DNA of 17,067 bases from Bacilli bacterium (GCA_028707375.1 JAQWCB010000003.1:1-17067); one strand, 5' to 3'; counted from the first letter of the stretch, positions 6,765 through 14,447 are shown. Notes: generated by a model not told the origin, from the letters alone. Translations and numbers: made by a program.

Positions 6765-7940
6765 ATGAAACGCAAAATACTATTTACATCCGAATCAGTT
6801 TCGGAAGGTCATCCTGATAAACTTTGCGATAAGATCGCTGATTCAATTTTGGATGCCTGCTTACAAAAAGATCCAGCCTCACGTGTGGCGGTCGAGGTTA
6901 TGGCGACAGTTGAGAAAATTGTCATTGCGGGGGAAGTTACTTCTAAGGCTAAACCTGATTATGAACGAATTGCTCGCGAGGTTATGCGACAGATTGGCTA
7001 TACCTCAAAGGAAATAGGTATCGGCTGCGACACCGCGGAGATTGAAGTTCTTGTTAAAGAGCAATCAAAGGATATTGCGCAAGGTGTGGATTCCTCTTTT
7101 GACTCGAAAGCCCTCGGAGCGGGAGATCAAGGGATGATGTTTGGCTATGCTTCGAATGAAACTGAAAATTATATGCCGTTGCCCATTGTTATGGCACATA
7201 AAATAGTTAGAACGGCTTCGCAACTGAGGCGCGAAGGAGTGCTTAAGCACGCTCGACCGGATATGAAGGCTCAGGTGACCATTGATTATACTGAAGCCAA
7301 TAAACCTAGAGTTGATGCTATCGTTTGCTCGGTGCAACACGATGAAAAAATTACAATTGATGAATTTAGGAAGAATATTCTAAATCAAGTTATCATTCCT
7401 GTCGTTATTTCTTTTGGAATGAATACGGATTTTGATGCATATATAAATCCCACTGGTCGTTTTGTTATTGGTGGACCTATGGGTGATACGGGATTAACTG
7501 GGCGCAAAATTATTGTCGATACATATGGCGGATCATGTCCTCACGGCGGTGGCGCTTTTTCTGGTAAAGATCCTTCCAAGGTTGACCGATCAGCGGCATA
7601 TGCGGCTCGCTACTGCACCAAGAATATTGTCGCAGCCGGATTGGCGGATAGATGCGAAATACAATTATCTTACGCTATTGGGGTTTCAAAACCGGTATCG
7701 ATAGCTATCGATACCTTTGGAACGCAAAAAGTTAAGAAGGAAATAATTCTTTCTGCGGTTGAGGATTTATTTGATTTCACCCCGCAGGGAATAATTGATA
7801 AATTCAATTTAACGCATCCGACTTTTAAATATGCTGATTTATGTAATTATGGACATTTTGGTCGTCCTGATATTGATTTGCCATTCGAAAAATTAGATAT
7901 GGTCGATAAATTGAAAGCATATGTCAAAGAAAAATTGTAG
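6765..7940 (+). CDS. metK: S-adenosylmethionine synthetase
   Basis: Makes S-adenosylmethionine from methionine and ATP in the cytoplasm. The 391 aa match the normal family length. Visible signatures are FTSESVSEGHPDK (7-19), GAGDQGMMFGYASNET (118-133), GGPMGDTGLTGRKIIVDTYGG (from 236) and the phosphate-binding GGGAFSGKDPSKVDRSAAY (261-279). The ATG at 6765 is chosen because MKRKILFTSESVSEGHPD is the conserved beginning and AAAGGGA lies 8 nt upstream; the frame continues upstream to 6684 without conserved sequence. I see no SAM riboswitch in the 105-nt leader. The last 20 nt overlap the following decarboxylase gene, so the two are probably translated together. Confidence 0.97.
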   Translation: MKRKILFTSESVSEGHPDKLCDKIADSILDACLQKDPASRVAVEVMATVEKIVIAGEVTSKAKPDYERIAREVMRQIGYTSKEIGIGCDTAEIEVLVKEQSKDIAQGVDSSFDSKALGAGDQGMMFGYASNETENYMPLPIVMAHKIVRTASQLRREGVLKHARPDMKAQVTIDYTEANKPRVDAIVCSVQHDEKITIDEFRKNILNQVIIPVVISFGMNTDFDAYINPTGRFVIGGPMGDTGLTGRKIIVDTYGGSCPHGGGAFSGKDPSKVDRSAAYAARYCTKNIVAAGLADRCEIQLSYAIGVSKPVSIAIDTFGTQKVKKEIILSAVEDLFDFTPQGIIDKFNLTHPTFKYADLCNYGHFGRPDIDLPFEKLDMVDKLKAYVKEKL

Positions 7941-9447
7941 CGCAGAAGAGATTAATAAAAGGCAAGCCCAAACTCCTTTTTTAACAGCGTGCAAAAATTA
8001 TATCGATTCGAATCCGACACCTTTTGATGTTCCGTCACACAAGATGGGAAGAATAACAACTGAACTTGCTTCAATTACTGGCGAGGATATTTTTCATTGC
8101 GATTTTAATGCAGTCATCGGTCTAGATAGTCTATTTCATCCAACAGGAGTTATTAAACAAGCCCAGGATTTAGCCGCCGAAGCCTATCACGCCAAAAAAG
8201 CCATCTTTTTAGTGAATGGAACAACTGGTGGCATTCAAATTGCTATCAATGCACTCATCGCTGCCAAGGAAAAAATTATTGTTCCGCGCAATGTACATAA
8301 ATCGGTTATTAATTCTATCATTTTTTCAGGAGCATATCCTATCTTTGTTCAACCAGATATCGACCGAAACACGGGCATTGCAAATGGGGTTAAGACTGAA
8401 GATTATGTCAAGTCAATGGATGAAAATCCGGATGCTAAAGTTCTATTTGTCATCAATCCCACCTATTTTGGAGTAACGAGCGATTTGAAAACAATCGTCG
8501 ATTTGGCACATCAAAGAGGAATGCTTGTTATGGTTGACGAAGCCCATGGTTCACATTTTGCTTTCAGCGATAAAATGCCTATTTCGGCAATGGATGCTGG
8601 AGCGGATATTTCTATCATGTCCACCCATAAGACAGCCGGATCGCTTACCCAGTCTTCCTTGCTCTTAATTAAAAATACCGAGAAGATTGATGTAGCAAGA
8701 ATTATGCGCGTATATTCGATGTTTACTACGACTTCGCCTAGTTACATTCTGCTCGCTTCGCTTGATGCTGCTCGGAAATTAATGTTTTTTGACGGAAAAA
8801 AGTTAGTTGATGAATCGATATATTTAGCGGAGTACGCACGCCGACAAATAAATCGCATTCCTGGTCTATCTTCTTTTGGACTTGAATATTTTAACTGCTC
8901 TTCACGCTTTGCTCGCGATGCGACCAAGATTGTCGTCGACTGTTCGGCGTGGGGGATTACGGGTTTTCAATTATTTAAATTGATTCGAAAGCGATTCAAT
9001 ATTCAGTTGGAACTTGGAGATATCAATGTCATTTTGGCCATTGTTGGCATCGGTTCAAGAATTGAGGATATCGATGTTTTGATTATGGCTTTGCAAAATT
9101 TTTCCAAGGAATTTTATCATGTGGGACACAAACAGATTCCGTTCCATTTTCAATTACCTCAGCCAGAATTGGCTGTTCGCCCCCGCGATGCGTTTTATGC
9201 TCCGACCAAGGAAGTAATAATCGAGAATGCGGCTGGTGAAATTTGTGCTGAATCTATAATGATTTATCCGCCGGGCATTCCGCTTCTCGTTCCGGGAGAA
9301 ATTGTGGGGACAGCCGAGATTGAATTGCTTGACTACTATTCCAAAAACGAAGGCTTCCTTCTTTCGGATTCGAAAGATGGCTACATAAAAGTAGTTGATC
9401 AATCAATATGGTACAAGGCTGATCAATTGAATTACGAATATGAATAG
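7921..9447 (+). CDS. Orn/Lys/Arg decarboxylase family protein (PLP-dependent, SpeA/YaaO-like)
   Basis: A 508-aa fold-type I PLP enzyme of the bacterial ornithine/lysine/arginine decarboxylase family, close in size to Bacillus arginine decarboxylase. Motifs: FDVPSHKMGR (35-44, family FHVPGHKxG), NGTTGG (99-104), PRNVHKS (122-128), the aspartate-containing DEAHGSHF (206-213) and the PLP lysine in STHKTAGSLTQSS (234-246, Lys237). A C-terminal decarboxylase domain is present (about 390-490), with IMIYPPGIPLLVPGE (442-456). Substrate cannot be told from sequence; arginine is the likeliest by size, and lysine or ornithine is possible. It overlaps metK by 20 nt with only a weak ribosome site (GAAAG), which fits translational coupling. 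The pairing may link SAM and polyamine supply, but no SAM decarboxylase or aminopropyltransferase is in the window. Confidence 0.9.
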   Translation: MSKKNCSAEEINKRQAQTPFLTACKNYIDSNPTPFDVPSHKMGRITTELASITGEDIFHCDFNAVIGLDSLFHPTGVIKQAQDLAAEAYHAKKAIFLVNGTTGGIQIAINALIAAKEKIIVPRNVHKSVINSIIFSGAYPIFVQPDIDRNTGIANGVKTEDYVKSMDENPDAKVLFVINPTYFGVTSDLKTIVDLAHQRGMLVMVDEAHGSHFAFSDKMPISAMDAGADISIMSTHKTAGSLTQSSLLLIKNTEKIDVARIMRVYSMFTTTSPSYILLASLDAARKLMFFDGKKLVDESIYLAEYARRQINRIPGLSSFGLEYFNCSSRFARDATKIVVDCSAWGITGFQLFKLIRKRFNIQLELGDINVILAIVGIGSRIEDIDVLIMALQNFSKEFYHVGHKQIPFHFQLPQPELAVRPRDAFYAPTKEVIIENAAGEICAESIMIYPPGIPLLVPGEIVGTAEIELLDYYSKNEGFLLSDSKDGYIKVVDQSIWYKADQLNYEYE

Positions 9448-9463
9448 TTTTAATATTCATATT
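9437..9463 (+). terminator. AT-rich stem-loop over the decarboxylase stop codon, possible weak terminator
   Basis: AATATGAATA (9437-9446) pairs perfectly with TATTCATATT (9454-9463) around a 7-nt loop. The TAG stop (9445-9447) sits in the 5' arm and loop. The stem is pure A/T except one G-C pair and is followed only by GTTTTCC, so termination would be weak. It may instead affect mRNA stability. Confidence 0.35.
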
Positions 9464-9492
9464 GTTTTCCTTGGAATAAAATCTTGTGCGAA

Positions 9493-9524
9493 TTGCTATT
9501 CAAAAAAGATATATATGTTATAAT
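9493..9524 (+). promoter_or_regulatory. Extended -10 promoter of hpf
   Basis: TGTTATAAT (9516-9524) is a perfect extended -10 element (TG, one base, TATAAT). The best -35 candidate is TTGCTA (9493-9498), but the spacing of 20 nt is long, as tolerated by extended -10 promoters. The predicted transcript start is near 9531, so the leader is about 35 nt. Confidence 0.7.
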
Positions 9525-9532
9525 AAAGAAAA

Positions 9533-9550
9533 GGTGAAAGCGATTTCACC
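9533..9550 (+). promoter_or_regulatory. CcpA-type catabolite-responsive element (cre) in the hpf leader
   Basis: GGTGAAA-GCGA-TTTCACC is a perfect 7-bp palindrome. Its core TGAAAGCGATTTCA (9535-9548) matches the cre consensus TGWAANCGNTNWCA at every defined position. It lies directly after the predicted start site, a typical place for repression by CcpA. In RNA it could also form a GNRA-capped hairpin at the 5' end. CcpA itself is not in the window. Confidence 0.65.
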
Positions 9551-9565
9551 AGAGGAGGAAAATTT

Positions 9566-10105
9566 ATGAAATATACGATTGTCGGTCACGGAATAGAAGT
9601 GACTCCCGCCATGAAAAAACAGGCGATAAAAAAACTTGCGAGAATCGAAAAGTATTTTGATGAGGAGAATGATAACAAGTGCAATATTACTTTCTCTGTT
9701 GGACATCACGATCAAACAGTAGAAATAGGAATCACGACAAAGACAGATAATTTGCGGGCTAAGGTCAAAGCTGTTGATGCTTATTCAGCTTTAGATTTAG
9801 TTATAGATAAACTTGAAGGACAAATGCGCAAGATGAAAACGCGTTTGATGAAAAGTCACAAGCGCAACAGCGTAGGTGAAGATATGCGATTAGATTTGAT
9901 TTCTGATGCTGAGGTCGCTCCGCTCGAACAGATTGTTAAAAGAAAAATATTGCAACTTATTCCGATGGATGCCGAGGAAGCACTTGCGCGAATGGAAGCT
10001 CTCGATCACGACTTCTTCATTTATCTTGATTCTACGACTGGTCGGAAATGCGTTCTCTATCGTCGAACCGCTGGGAACTATGGCGTTATTGAGATTGAAG
10101 AATAA
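9566..10105 (+). CDS. hpf: Ribosome hibernation promoting factor, long form
   Basis: Binds the 30S subunit and, in the long form, dimerises 70S ribosomes into inactive 100S particles under starvation or stationary phase. The 179 aa fall into the two domains of the long type. The N-terminal S30AE domain (about 1-100) has KYTIVGHGIEVTPAMKKQAI, and the C-terminal dimerisation domain (about 118-179) has VKRKILQLIPMDAEEALARM (124-143), HDFFIYLD (148-155) and YRRTAGNYGVIE (165-176), close to the family pattern. AGAGGAGGAAA precedes the ATG. It is a single-gene unit with its own promoter, a cre-like operator and a strong terminator. Carbon-source control through CcpA is inferred from the operator. 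Confidence 0.95.
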   Translation: MKYTIVGHGIEVTPAMKKQAIKKLARIEKYFDEENDNKCNITFSVGHHDQTVEIGITTKTDNLRAKVKAVDAYSALDLVIDKLEGQMRKMKTRLMKSHKRNSVGEDMRLDLISDAEVAPLEQIVKRKILQLIPMDAEEALARMEALDHDFFIYLDSTTGRKCVLYRRTAGNYGVIEIEE

Positions 10106-10125
10106 TCTCTTAAAGTAATGTGTTG

Positions 10126-10156
10126 AAGGATGAGACTTTTGGCCTCATCCTTTTTT
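10126..10156 (+). terminator. Rho-independent terminator of hpf
   Basis: AAGGATGAG (10126-10134) pairs perfectly with CTCATCCTT (10144-10152) over a 9-nt loop, and six T residues run from 10151 to 10156. It lies 21 nt after the hpf stop. Confidence 0.9.
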
Positions 10157-10257
10157 AATTATTAGCTTGGAAAGTTAACGAGGAATTGACCAATTGTATC
10201 AACATTTTTTAAACCATTCCCAGACTTATAGTATCGATGTATTTTATATAGAAAATG

Positions 10258-10266
10258 TGTTATATT
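10258..10266 (+). promoter_or_regulatory. Extended -10 promoter of the apbE-like gene
   Basis: TGTTATATT (10258-10266) has the TG extension and a 5/6 -10 box, the same layout as the hpf promoter. No good -35 is seen. The predicted start is near 10273, about 22 nt before the ATG at 10295, with AAGGGGG (10282-10288) as ribosome site. Confidence 0.5.
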
Positions 10267-10294
10267 AAATGACGTCTATTCAAGGGGGATTTAT

Positions 10295-11722
10295 ATGAAA
10301 AGAGGAAAAAAGTTATATATCTTGTTAGCAACTTTTTTGCTTGCTTCGTGCGATTGGAGCTTTGTATCAAATCCAAATGAGAAACCATACGTTGAATATA
10401 CCATTAGCTTGGAGCAAATAAACAGCAAGACAGGATGGGTTCACATCAGCGATGCCGATGGAAACATTATCGACGATGTGACTAGTGATCCTTTTAATTC
10501 TAGTATTTATATTAAATATCAAGTAAAGAAGGGGCAAGGGCACGATTACGATTTTGAAAATGATTTTTCAAATGAAATGGGATATTATTCAGCTTTGTTT
10601 GATCGTCACAATTATTACTCGTACAAAGGAAAATTGCTTAACAATATTCGTGTCTTGAACGATAGTTATGGAACCGGTGAGGCTATCGTGGTACCAGATA
10701 TTCTATATAATTCCTTGAAGAAGGCTTTGAATTTTTCTTTGATAACCGACAATAAATTTAGTATCGGAATCGGTAATCTCTCTTCGCTTTGGGATGCTTA
10801 TATTTCAGCGGCCTCGAGCGCCGGCTCACTCTACGACAAAGAAAGTACCATGCAGCAGCGAGTAATCTATAATGATATTGCGGAAAGTTATGTTGAATTT
10901 GCGCGAATGACTTCTCCTTTGCCTGCTCAGCTGGCTCAAATGCTTGCTTTTAATGATGATGATCACAGCATTACCTTTAATAGTGATCAAGCCGTTGATG
11001 ATTATGTTGATAGTCATTTAGGTATCGCTAATGAGATCAAAATTAGTTCGACAGCTTTGGATTTGACAAAACCATCTATTACTTTGGGCGGTTTTGGTAA
11101 AGGTGAAGCAACTGAACTTTTTGTCGAAAATCACAATGAGAAAAGTTATTTGATGAATTCAGGGCACTCCTCAATTAAATGCATCAATCAGAAAATTGAC
11201 GGAACATCCTGGAGTCTCACGGTCGCTAACCCGTATTATTACGAGTCAGTCAAATCAGGAAATATAAATAATAACATAAATAATTCTGATATATATTTTA
11301 CGCATGATGGCTCTTTTGATTTATCGACTTCGGGATATTACGAGAATTATTTTTATGCTTATGAAGACGGGAAATACGTGCTACGCCATCATATTTTAGA
11401 TCCGCTTACGGGGTATTCAAACAATACTTTTGCCAGTGCTTCGGTTTTGCTTGATGATTCTGGATATGCTGATATGTATACGACAGCTTTGATGAACGCT
11501 TCTTCCATCAGTGAGGCCGAACAGCTTAGAAAGAAAATGGATCAGTATACCAATTTGAATTCGGAAGCGTATTATTTGATTAATAGCAATGTCGATAATG
11601 AAAAGAAGACAACCTGTTACGTCACTAGTTCACTTCGCGACTCTTTTAAATTTACAAACGAAACCTGGCCTAATAATTTTGAGAATGAACCGATTACTAG
11701 CATCGAGACAATTAGGGAATAG
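10295..11722 (+). CDS. apbE: FAD:protein FMN transferase (ApbE family), lipoprotein
   Basis: ApbE enzymes cleave FAD and attach FMN to a Thr (or Ser) in extracytoplasmic flavoproteins such as RnfG and RnfD. The 475 aa begin with a lipoprotein signal: basic start, hydrophobic stretch and lipobox LASC (Cys19), so it is anchored outside the membrane. Family motifs: FSIGIGNLSSLW (155-166), LGGFGKGEA (264-272, usual GGIAKGYA), DLSTSGYYENYF (342-353), HHILDPLTGYSNN (365-377) and ADMYTTAL (392-399, usual ADALSTAL) with the metal-binding Asp393 kept. It is longer and more divergent than the usual 300-350 aa, with added N-terminal sequence, an Asn-rich insert (about 322-331) and a tail beyond 415. Its likely targets are the Rnf flavin domains in this window. 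It sits apart from them under its own promoter. Confidence 0.85.
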   Translation: MKRGKKLYILLATFLLASCDWSFVSNPNEKPYVEYTISLEQINSKTGWVHISDADGNIIDDVTSDPFNSSIYIKYQVKKGQGHDYDFENDFSNEMGYYSALFDRHNYYSYKGKLLNNIRVLNDSYGTGEAIVVPDILYNSLKKALNFSLITDNKFSIGIGNLSSLWDAYISAASSAGSLYDKESTMQQRVIYNDIAESYVEFARMTSPLPAQLAQMLAFNDDDHSITFNSDQAVDDYVDSHLGIANEIKISSTALDLTKPSITLGGFGKGEATELFVENHNEKSYLMNSGHSSIKCINQKIDGTSWSLTVANPYYYESVKSGNINNNINNSDIYFTHDGSFDLSTSGYYENYFYAYEDGKYVLRHHILDPLTGYSNNTFASASVLLDDSGYADMYTTALMNASSISEAEQLRKKMDQYTNLNSEAYYLINSNVDNEKKTTCYVTSSLRDSFKFTNETWPNNFENEPITSIETIRE

Positions 11723-11735
11723 TCGAGATAGAAAT

Positions 11736-11764
11736 TTGACAATTTCAAGTGATAAACATAGAAT
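11736..11764 (+). promoter_or_regulatory. Near-consensus vegetative promoter of the HAD gene
   Basis: TTGACA (11736-11741), 17-nt spacer, TAGAAT (11759-11764): a perfect -35 and 5/6 -10 at ideal spacing. The predicted start is near 11771, only about 10 nt before the ATG at 11782. A small dyad, GAAATT-TGAC-AATTTC (11731-11746), overlaps the -35. Confidence 0.65.
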
Positions 11765-11781
11765 GAGTAAGGTACATAAAA

Positions 11782-12660
11782 ATGATTAAGTTAATTGCAA
11801 CAGACCTTGACGGGACTTTATTTTATCCCAAACGGCGTTTTACTTTGTTGACTCGAAAGAACCAAAGATTGCTTAAAGACTTTTCTTCAGCCGGTGGCAA
11901 AATTGTTTTAGTTACTGGTCGCTCTCGCCGTGTAGCAAGCAAAGTGGGGAAAAAGATCAAAACTAATATCTCTGTCTTAGGATGCAATGGGGCATTCTTT
12001 TATGAAGATGGGGAATATAAATACGATAAGCCAATCAATCAGCAAATTTTTATGAAGGTTTATATGAAATTGCGCAAGAGCTATGGCATCATTGGTTGGT
12101 TGTTATTAGATGATACAGATGTGATTAAAATATCAACCCCGGTTGTAAGTAAGATTGTCAATCTTGTGGCGCGTTTGTTCAATCGTTTTAATTTTGCCTA
12201 CAGTGAAAAATACGTTCTGGGAGAGAAACCTTTTTTAGATGCTGTGGGGAGTGGAAAATGTTACAAGTTAATGCCGATTTTTGGTATGGGCAAAGGCGGA
12301 AGAGAACGGGCAAAGGTTGCGGCCTTTGCCCTCAATGATTTATTTGGCAGTCAGCTAGATATAACTATTGCTAACGTTTCCTTGGAAATAACGCGAAAGG
12401 GAACAAATAAAGGAAATGCCTTGCGCGAATATATCAAGGAAAAAGGGATAAAGGAAGATGAAGTTTTGGTGATAGGCGATGCGGATAACGATGTATCTAT
12501 GCTTGCTAGTTTTCAACACTCATTCGCAATGAACAGAGGCGAGAATGAACCAAAGCGGATAGCAAACTATCACATTGACTACGTTTCGGATATTCGCGAT
12601 TACATTTTGACTGAAAATAATGAATTAAAGGAGTTTTCGCCACCAAATCATTCGACTTAA
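11782..12660 (+). CDS. Cof-type HAD-superfamily phosphatase
   Basis: Cytoplasmic Mg2+-dependent phosphatase of the Cof/YbjI-like class IIB group, acting on sugar phosphates or cofactor phosphates; the substrate cannot be told. In its 292 aa all four HAD motifs are visible: motif I DLDGTL (8-13, nucleophile Asp8 and acid Asp10), motif II LVTGRS (43-48), motif III around NKGNAL (209-214, Lys210) and motif IV GDADNDVSML (232-241). The long cap between motifs II and III (about 80-200) is typical of class IIB, and ends here in KGTNKGNALREYIKEKGI. It has its own promoter. The ribosome site is poor (GTAAGG) and may lie partly upstream of the predicted transcript start. No clear terminator follows. 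Confidence 0.9.
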   Translation: MIKLIATDLDGTLFYPKRRFTLLTRKNQRLLKDFSSAGGKIVLVTGRSRRVASKVGKKIKTNISVLGCNGAFFYEDGEYKYDKPINQQIFMKVYMKLRKSYGIIGWLLLDDTDVIKISTPVVSKIVNLVARLFNRFNFAYSEKYVLGEKPFLDAVGSGKCYKLMPIFGMGKGGRERAKVAAFALNDLFGSQLDITIANVSLEITRKGTNKGNALREYIKEKGIKEDEVLVIGDADNDVSMLASFQHSFAMNRGENEPKRIANYHIDYVSDIRDYILTENNELKEFSPPNHST

Positions 12661-12822
12661 TCATATTTTTTAGGAAGCCGATTATGTGTAGTGTTTTTAA
12701 TTTTTTTAAGAAAATTGGTGTGAAGCAGTATATTGTAAAGATATATAGATAAAAAACGGAACAATACCGAATATCAAGCAATATATTTGTAGAAACACAC
12801 CTATAATTGTGTTATTATAACT
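12661..12822. other. Non-coding gap after the HAD gene
   Basis: The gap to the next start codon is 214 nt. No conserved coding sequence is seen. Runs of T and A near 12689-12714 (AATTTT..AAAATT) might end transcription weakly, but no convincing hairpin with a U-run exists. The last part holds the promoter of the next gene and a dyad, AACACA (12794-12799) and TGTGTT (12808-12813), overlapping the -10. Confidence 0.5.
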
Positions 12823-12846
12823 TAGATATGTGCAAAATTATATCTA
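12794..12846 (+). promoter_or_regulatory. Extended -10 promoter with overlapping dyad and 5' leader hairpin
   Basis: TGTTATTAT (12810-12818) is an extended -10 element. A 6-8-6 dyad (AACACA/TGTGTT, 12794-12813) overlaps it and could be an operator. The predicted start near 12825 coincides with the beginning of a 7-bp hairpin, TAGATAT (12823-12829) with ATATCTA (12840-12846). A second TATAAT at 12802-12807 is an alternative -10. Confidence 0.45.
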
Positions 12847-12874
12847 CGTATCATTTGGAGGAAAATCTATTACT

Positions 12875-13870
12875 ATGAACGAACAAACAAGATATGTTAT
12901 GGCTATTTACGAACTAGGAATCATCATTAGAGATTCAATGGAGTACTTGCTCCCGCCTGGCAAAAATGGATTTGATTTAAAAGTTTACAAATCTAGAAAG
13001 CAAATGTGTGCCCATCTCATTGATGAAAAATCGCCTTTTCAAATATTTTGTAACAACAACAAGGCAAAAGCCAAAGATTCGGATATGACAGTTGGTGAGA
13101 AAATCTCGAGCCAGGTTCACGAATTTTACGATGATGTATATGGAGAAGAATCACGAATCGTTAAAATTGATCACGATGCTGTTGTTGTTGAAACTTCATT
13201 GCTCTTACAATTAATGGATTACTGCATCGGTTTGCACGAGACAATTTCAGACATTTGTCTCGGTTTCCAAAATTCCTTTGAGAAAGCGGGAACGCTTGAA
13301 CCTGATTTAAAGCAATTATTGCTTTGCGATGATCCTTTTTATCGTTCCATAGCTTTTAGATCAATTGCAACTGTGTTTGTCGTTAAGTTTGCCGAATACA
13401 ATACTGCCGTTAAATCATATGTTCTTGCTGAACGTAAGAAAAATGGTGTTGATCCAACTAAACAACCAGGATTTGATCCCAAAGTCGATCCTTCTTGCGC
13501 CTTCATTTCCAACGAGATGACAAGAGTTGTCGGTTTCTTTAATTTCTTGAGAACTCACAATAAATCACACGATGTTATATTTGAAGATTCTATAAAGCGC
13601 ATGCAGGATGATTTCCACTATTTTGATGGGTCAAAGAAATTGGCTCCCGGTGAAAAACTTCAGGATGCCATGAAGCGTTTTGAGACAATCTTTGTCCCAA
13701 TCATTCCTGGATATCGCGATGCGTGGGTTCGTATTTTCAATAAAATATTTGGTGAATTGAATACATACGAGAAGGAAATGCTTAAAAAGGCTGAGGCTTT
13801 GAAAAAAGAAAAAGCAGAAGAAGCATCAAAAGAAGAGAAAAAAGACACTTCTAAAGATGAGGAGAAATAG
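12875..13870 (+). CDS. Conserved-looking hypothetical protein, soluble, charged C-terminus
   Basis: 331 aa. I do not recognise the family. No signal peptide or membrane helix is seen. The protein appears mostly alpha-helical and mixed in charge, with hydrophobic helices around 105-165 and a Cys at about 196 and elsewhere that show no metal-type spacing. The last 35 residues are a Lys/Glu-rich, probably disordered or coiled tail. The ATG at 12875 is preceded by GGAGGAAA (12857-12864), a slightly long spacing, and no better start exists; a GTG at 12830 would lie upstream of the ribosome site. The next gene starts 2 nt after the stop, and its ribosome site is within the end of this gene. The two products are probably made together, and the partner is a membrane protein, so this one may act at the membrane surface (inference). 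Confidence 0.85.
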   Translation: MNEQTRYVMAIYELGIIIRDSMEYLLPPGKNGFDLKVYKSRKQMCAHLIDEKSPFQIFCNNNKAKAKDSDMTVGEKISSQVHEFYDDVYGEESRIVKIDHDAVVVETSLLLQLMDYCIGLHETISDICLGFQNSFEKAGTLEPDLKQLLLCDDPFYRSIAFRSIATVFVVKFAEYNTAVKSYVLAERKKNGVDPTKQPGFDPKVDPSCAFISNEMTRVVGFFNFLRTHNKSHDVIFEDSIKRMQDDFHYFDGSKKLAPGEKLQDAMKRFETIFVPIIPGYRDAWVRIFNKIFGELNTYEKEMLKKAEALKKEKAEEASKEEKKDTSKDEEK

Positions 13871-13872
13871 AT

Positions 13873-14322
13873 ATGTCGAATAAGAAGAAACAAAAAAAGA
13901 AAGTAAGCGCAAGAGAAATTGTAGCTTATTCTATCACTGGTTTCTTTTGGCTAGGCGGTTTAGCTCTCTGTATTATGGGCGTTTACGCTTTTAATGGTCC
14001 GGGGAGAATTGTATACAATCCGATGTATTTAGCACAAAAAGGCTTTTCAAAATGGTTGGGTTGGTCTAGTACAATTGATTTCCGTATCTTAGGGACTATT
14101 ATATGTCTTGTTTCTATGGCGCTATTCTTGATGTTTGCTTACCATTATGCAAATAAGAATCGTGAGTTCAGCGAGCGTAGAAAACGTCAACTTGAACGTT
14201 TGAACGAACTGATTGCAAAGGATAAAGAACTCCAAGAAGTCAGCGATGAAGAAGCTACTGATCTTGATGAAGATAAAGTGATTGATGAGCTTCCTGAACA
14301 GACGACAGCTAAGATTAACTAA
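13873..14322 (+). CDS. Hypothetical two-helix membrane protein
   Basis: 149 aa. A Lys-rich start (NKKKQKKKVSARE) is followed by two membrane helices at about 19-40 and 74-93, predicting both ends in the cytoplasm. The roughly 30-residue loop between them contains NGPGRIVYNPMYLAQKG and would be outside. After helix 2 comes a charged helix likely to form a coiled coil (about 95-118) and an acidic tail. I do not recognise the family. It is closely coupled to the preceding gene (2 nt gap, GGAG ribosome site at 13860-13863). Its loop is too short for an enzyme domain, so an anchoring or scaffolding role with its neighbour is possible but not shown. Confidence 0.8.
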   Translation: MSNKKKQKKKVSAREIVAYSITGFFWLGGLALCIMGVYAFNGPGRIVYNPMYLAQKGFSKWLGWSSTIDFRILGTIICLVSMALFLMFAYHYANKNREFSERRKRQLERLNELIAKDKELQEVSDEEATDLDEDKVIDELPEQTTAKIN

Positions 14323-14353
14323 TGTTTAACTGATATTTAAATTATTACAAGAA

Positions 14354-14440
14354 AAAAAGACTGATTTTGATATGTGAACTATATCCCAAATCCTGGACAG
14401 CAGGAGCGGTACAGTACATATCAGTGTAATCAGTCTTTTT
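14354..14440. repeat. 87-nt nested palindrome between convergent genes (bidirectional terminator or small mobile repeat)
   Basis: AAAAAGACTGATT (14354-14366) pairs perfectly with AATCAGTCTTTTT (14428-14440). Inside it TGATATGT (14368-14375) pairs with ACATATCA (14416-14423), and at the centre TCCTG (14391-14395) pairs with CAGGA (14401-14405). The A/T ends give a U-run on both strands, so it can terminate both the + strand unit and the merR gene. The size and layered structure exceed a plain terminator. Confidence 0.7.
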
Positions 14441-14447
14441 GTTATTT

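Noticed and set aside
9834..9850. Second cre-like site inside hpf (TGAAAACGCGTTTGA)
   Set aside because: It breaks the consensus at defined positions and lies within coding sequence.
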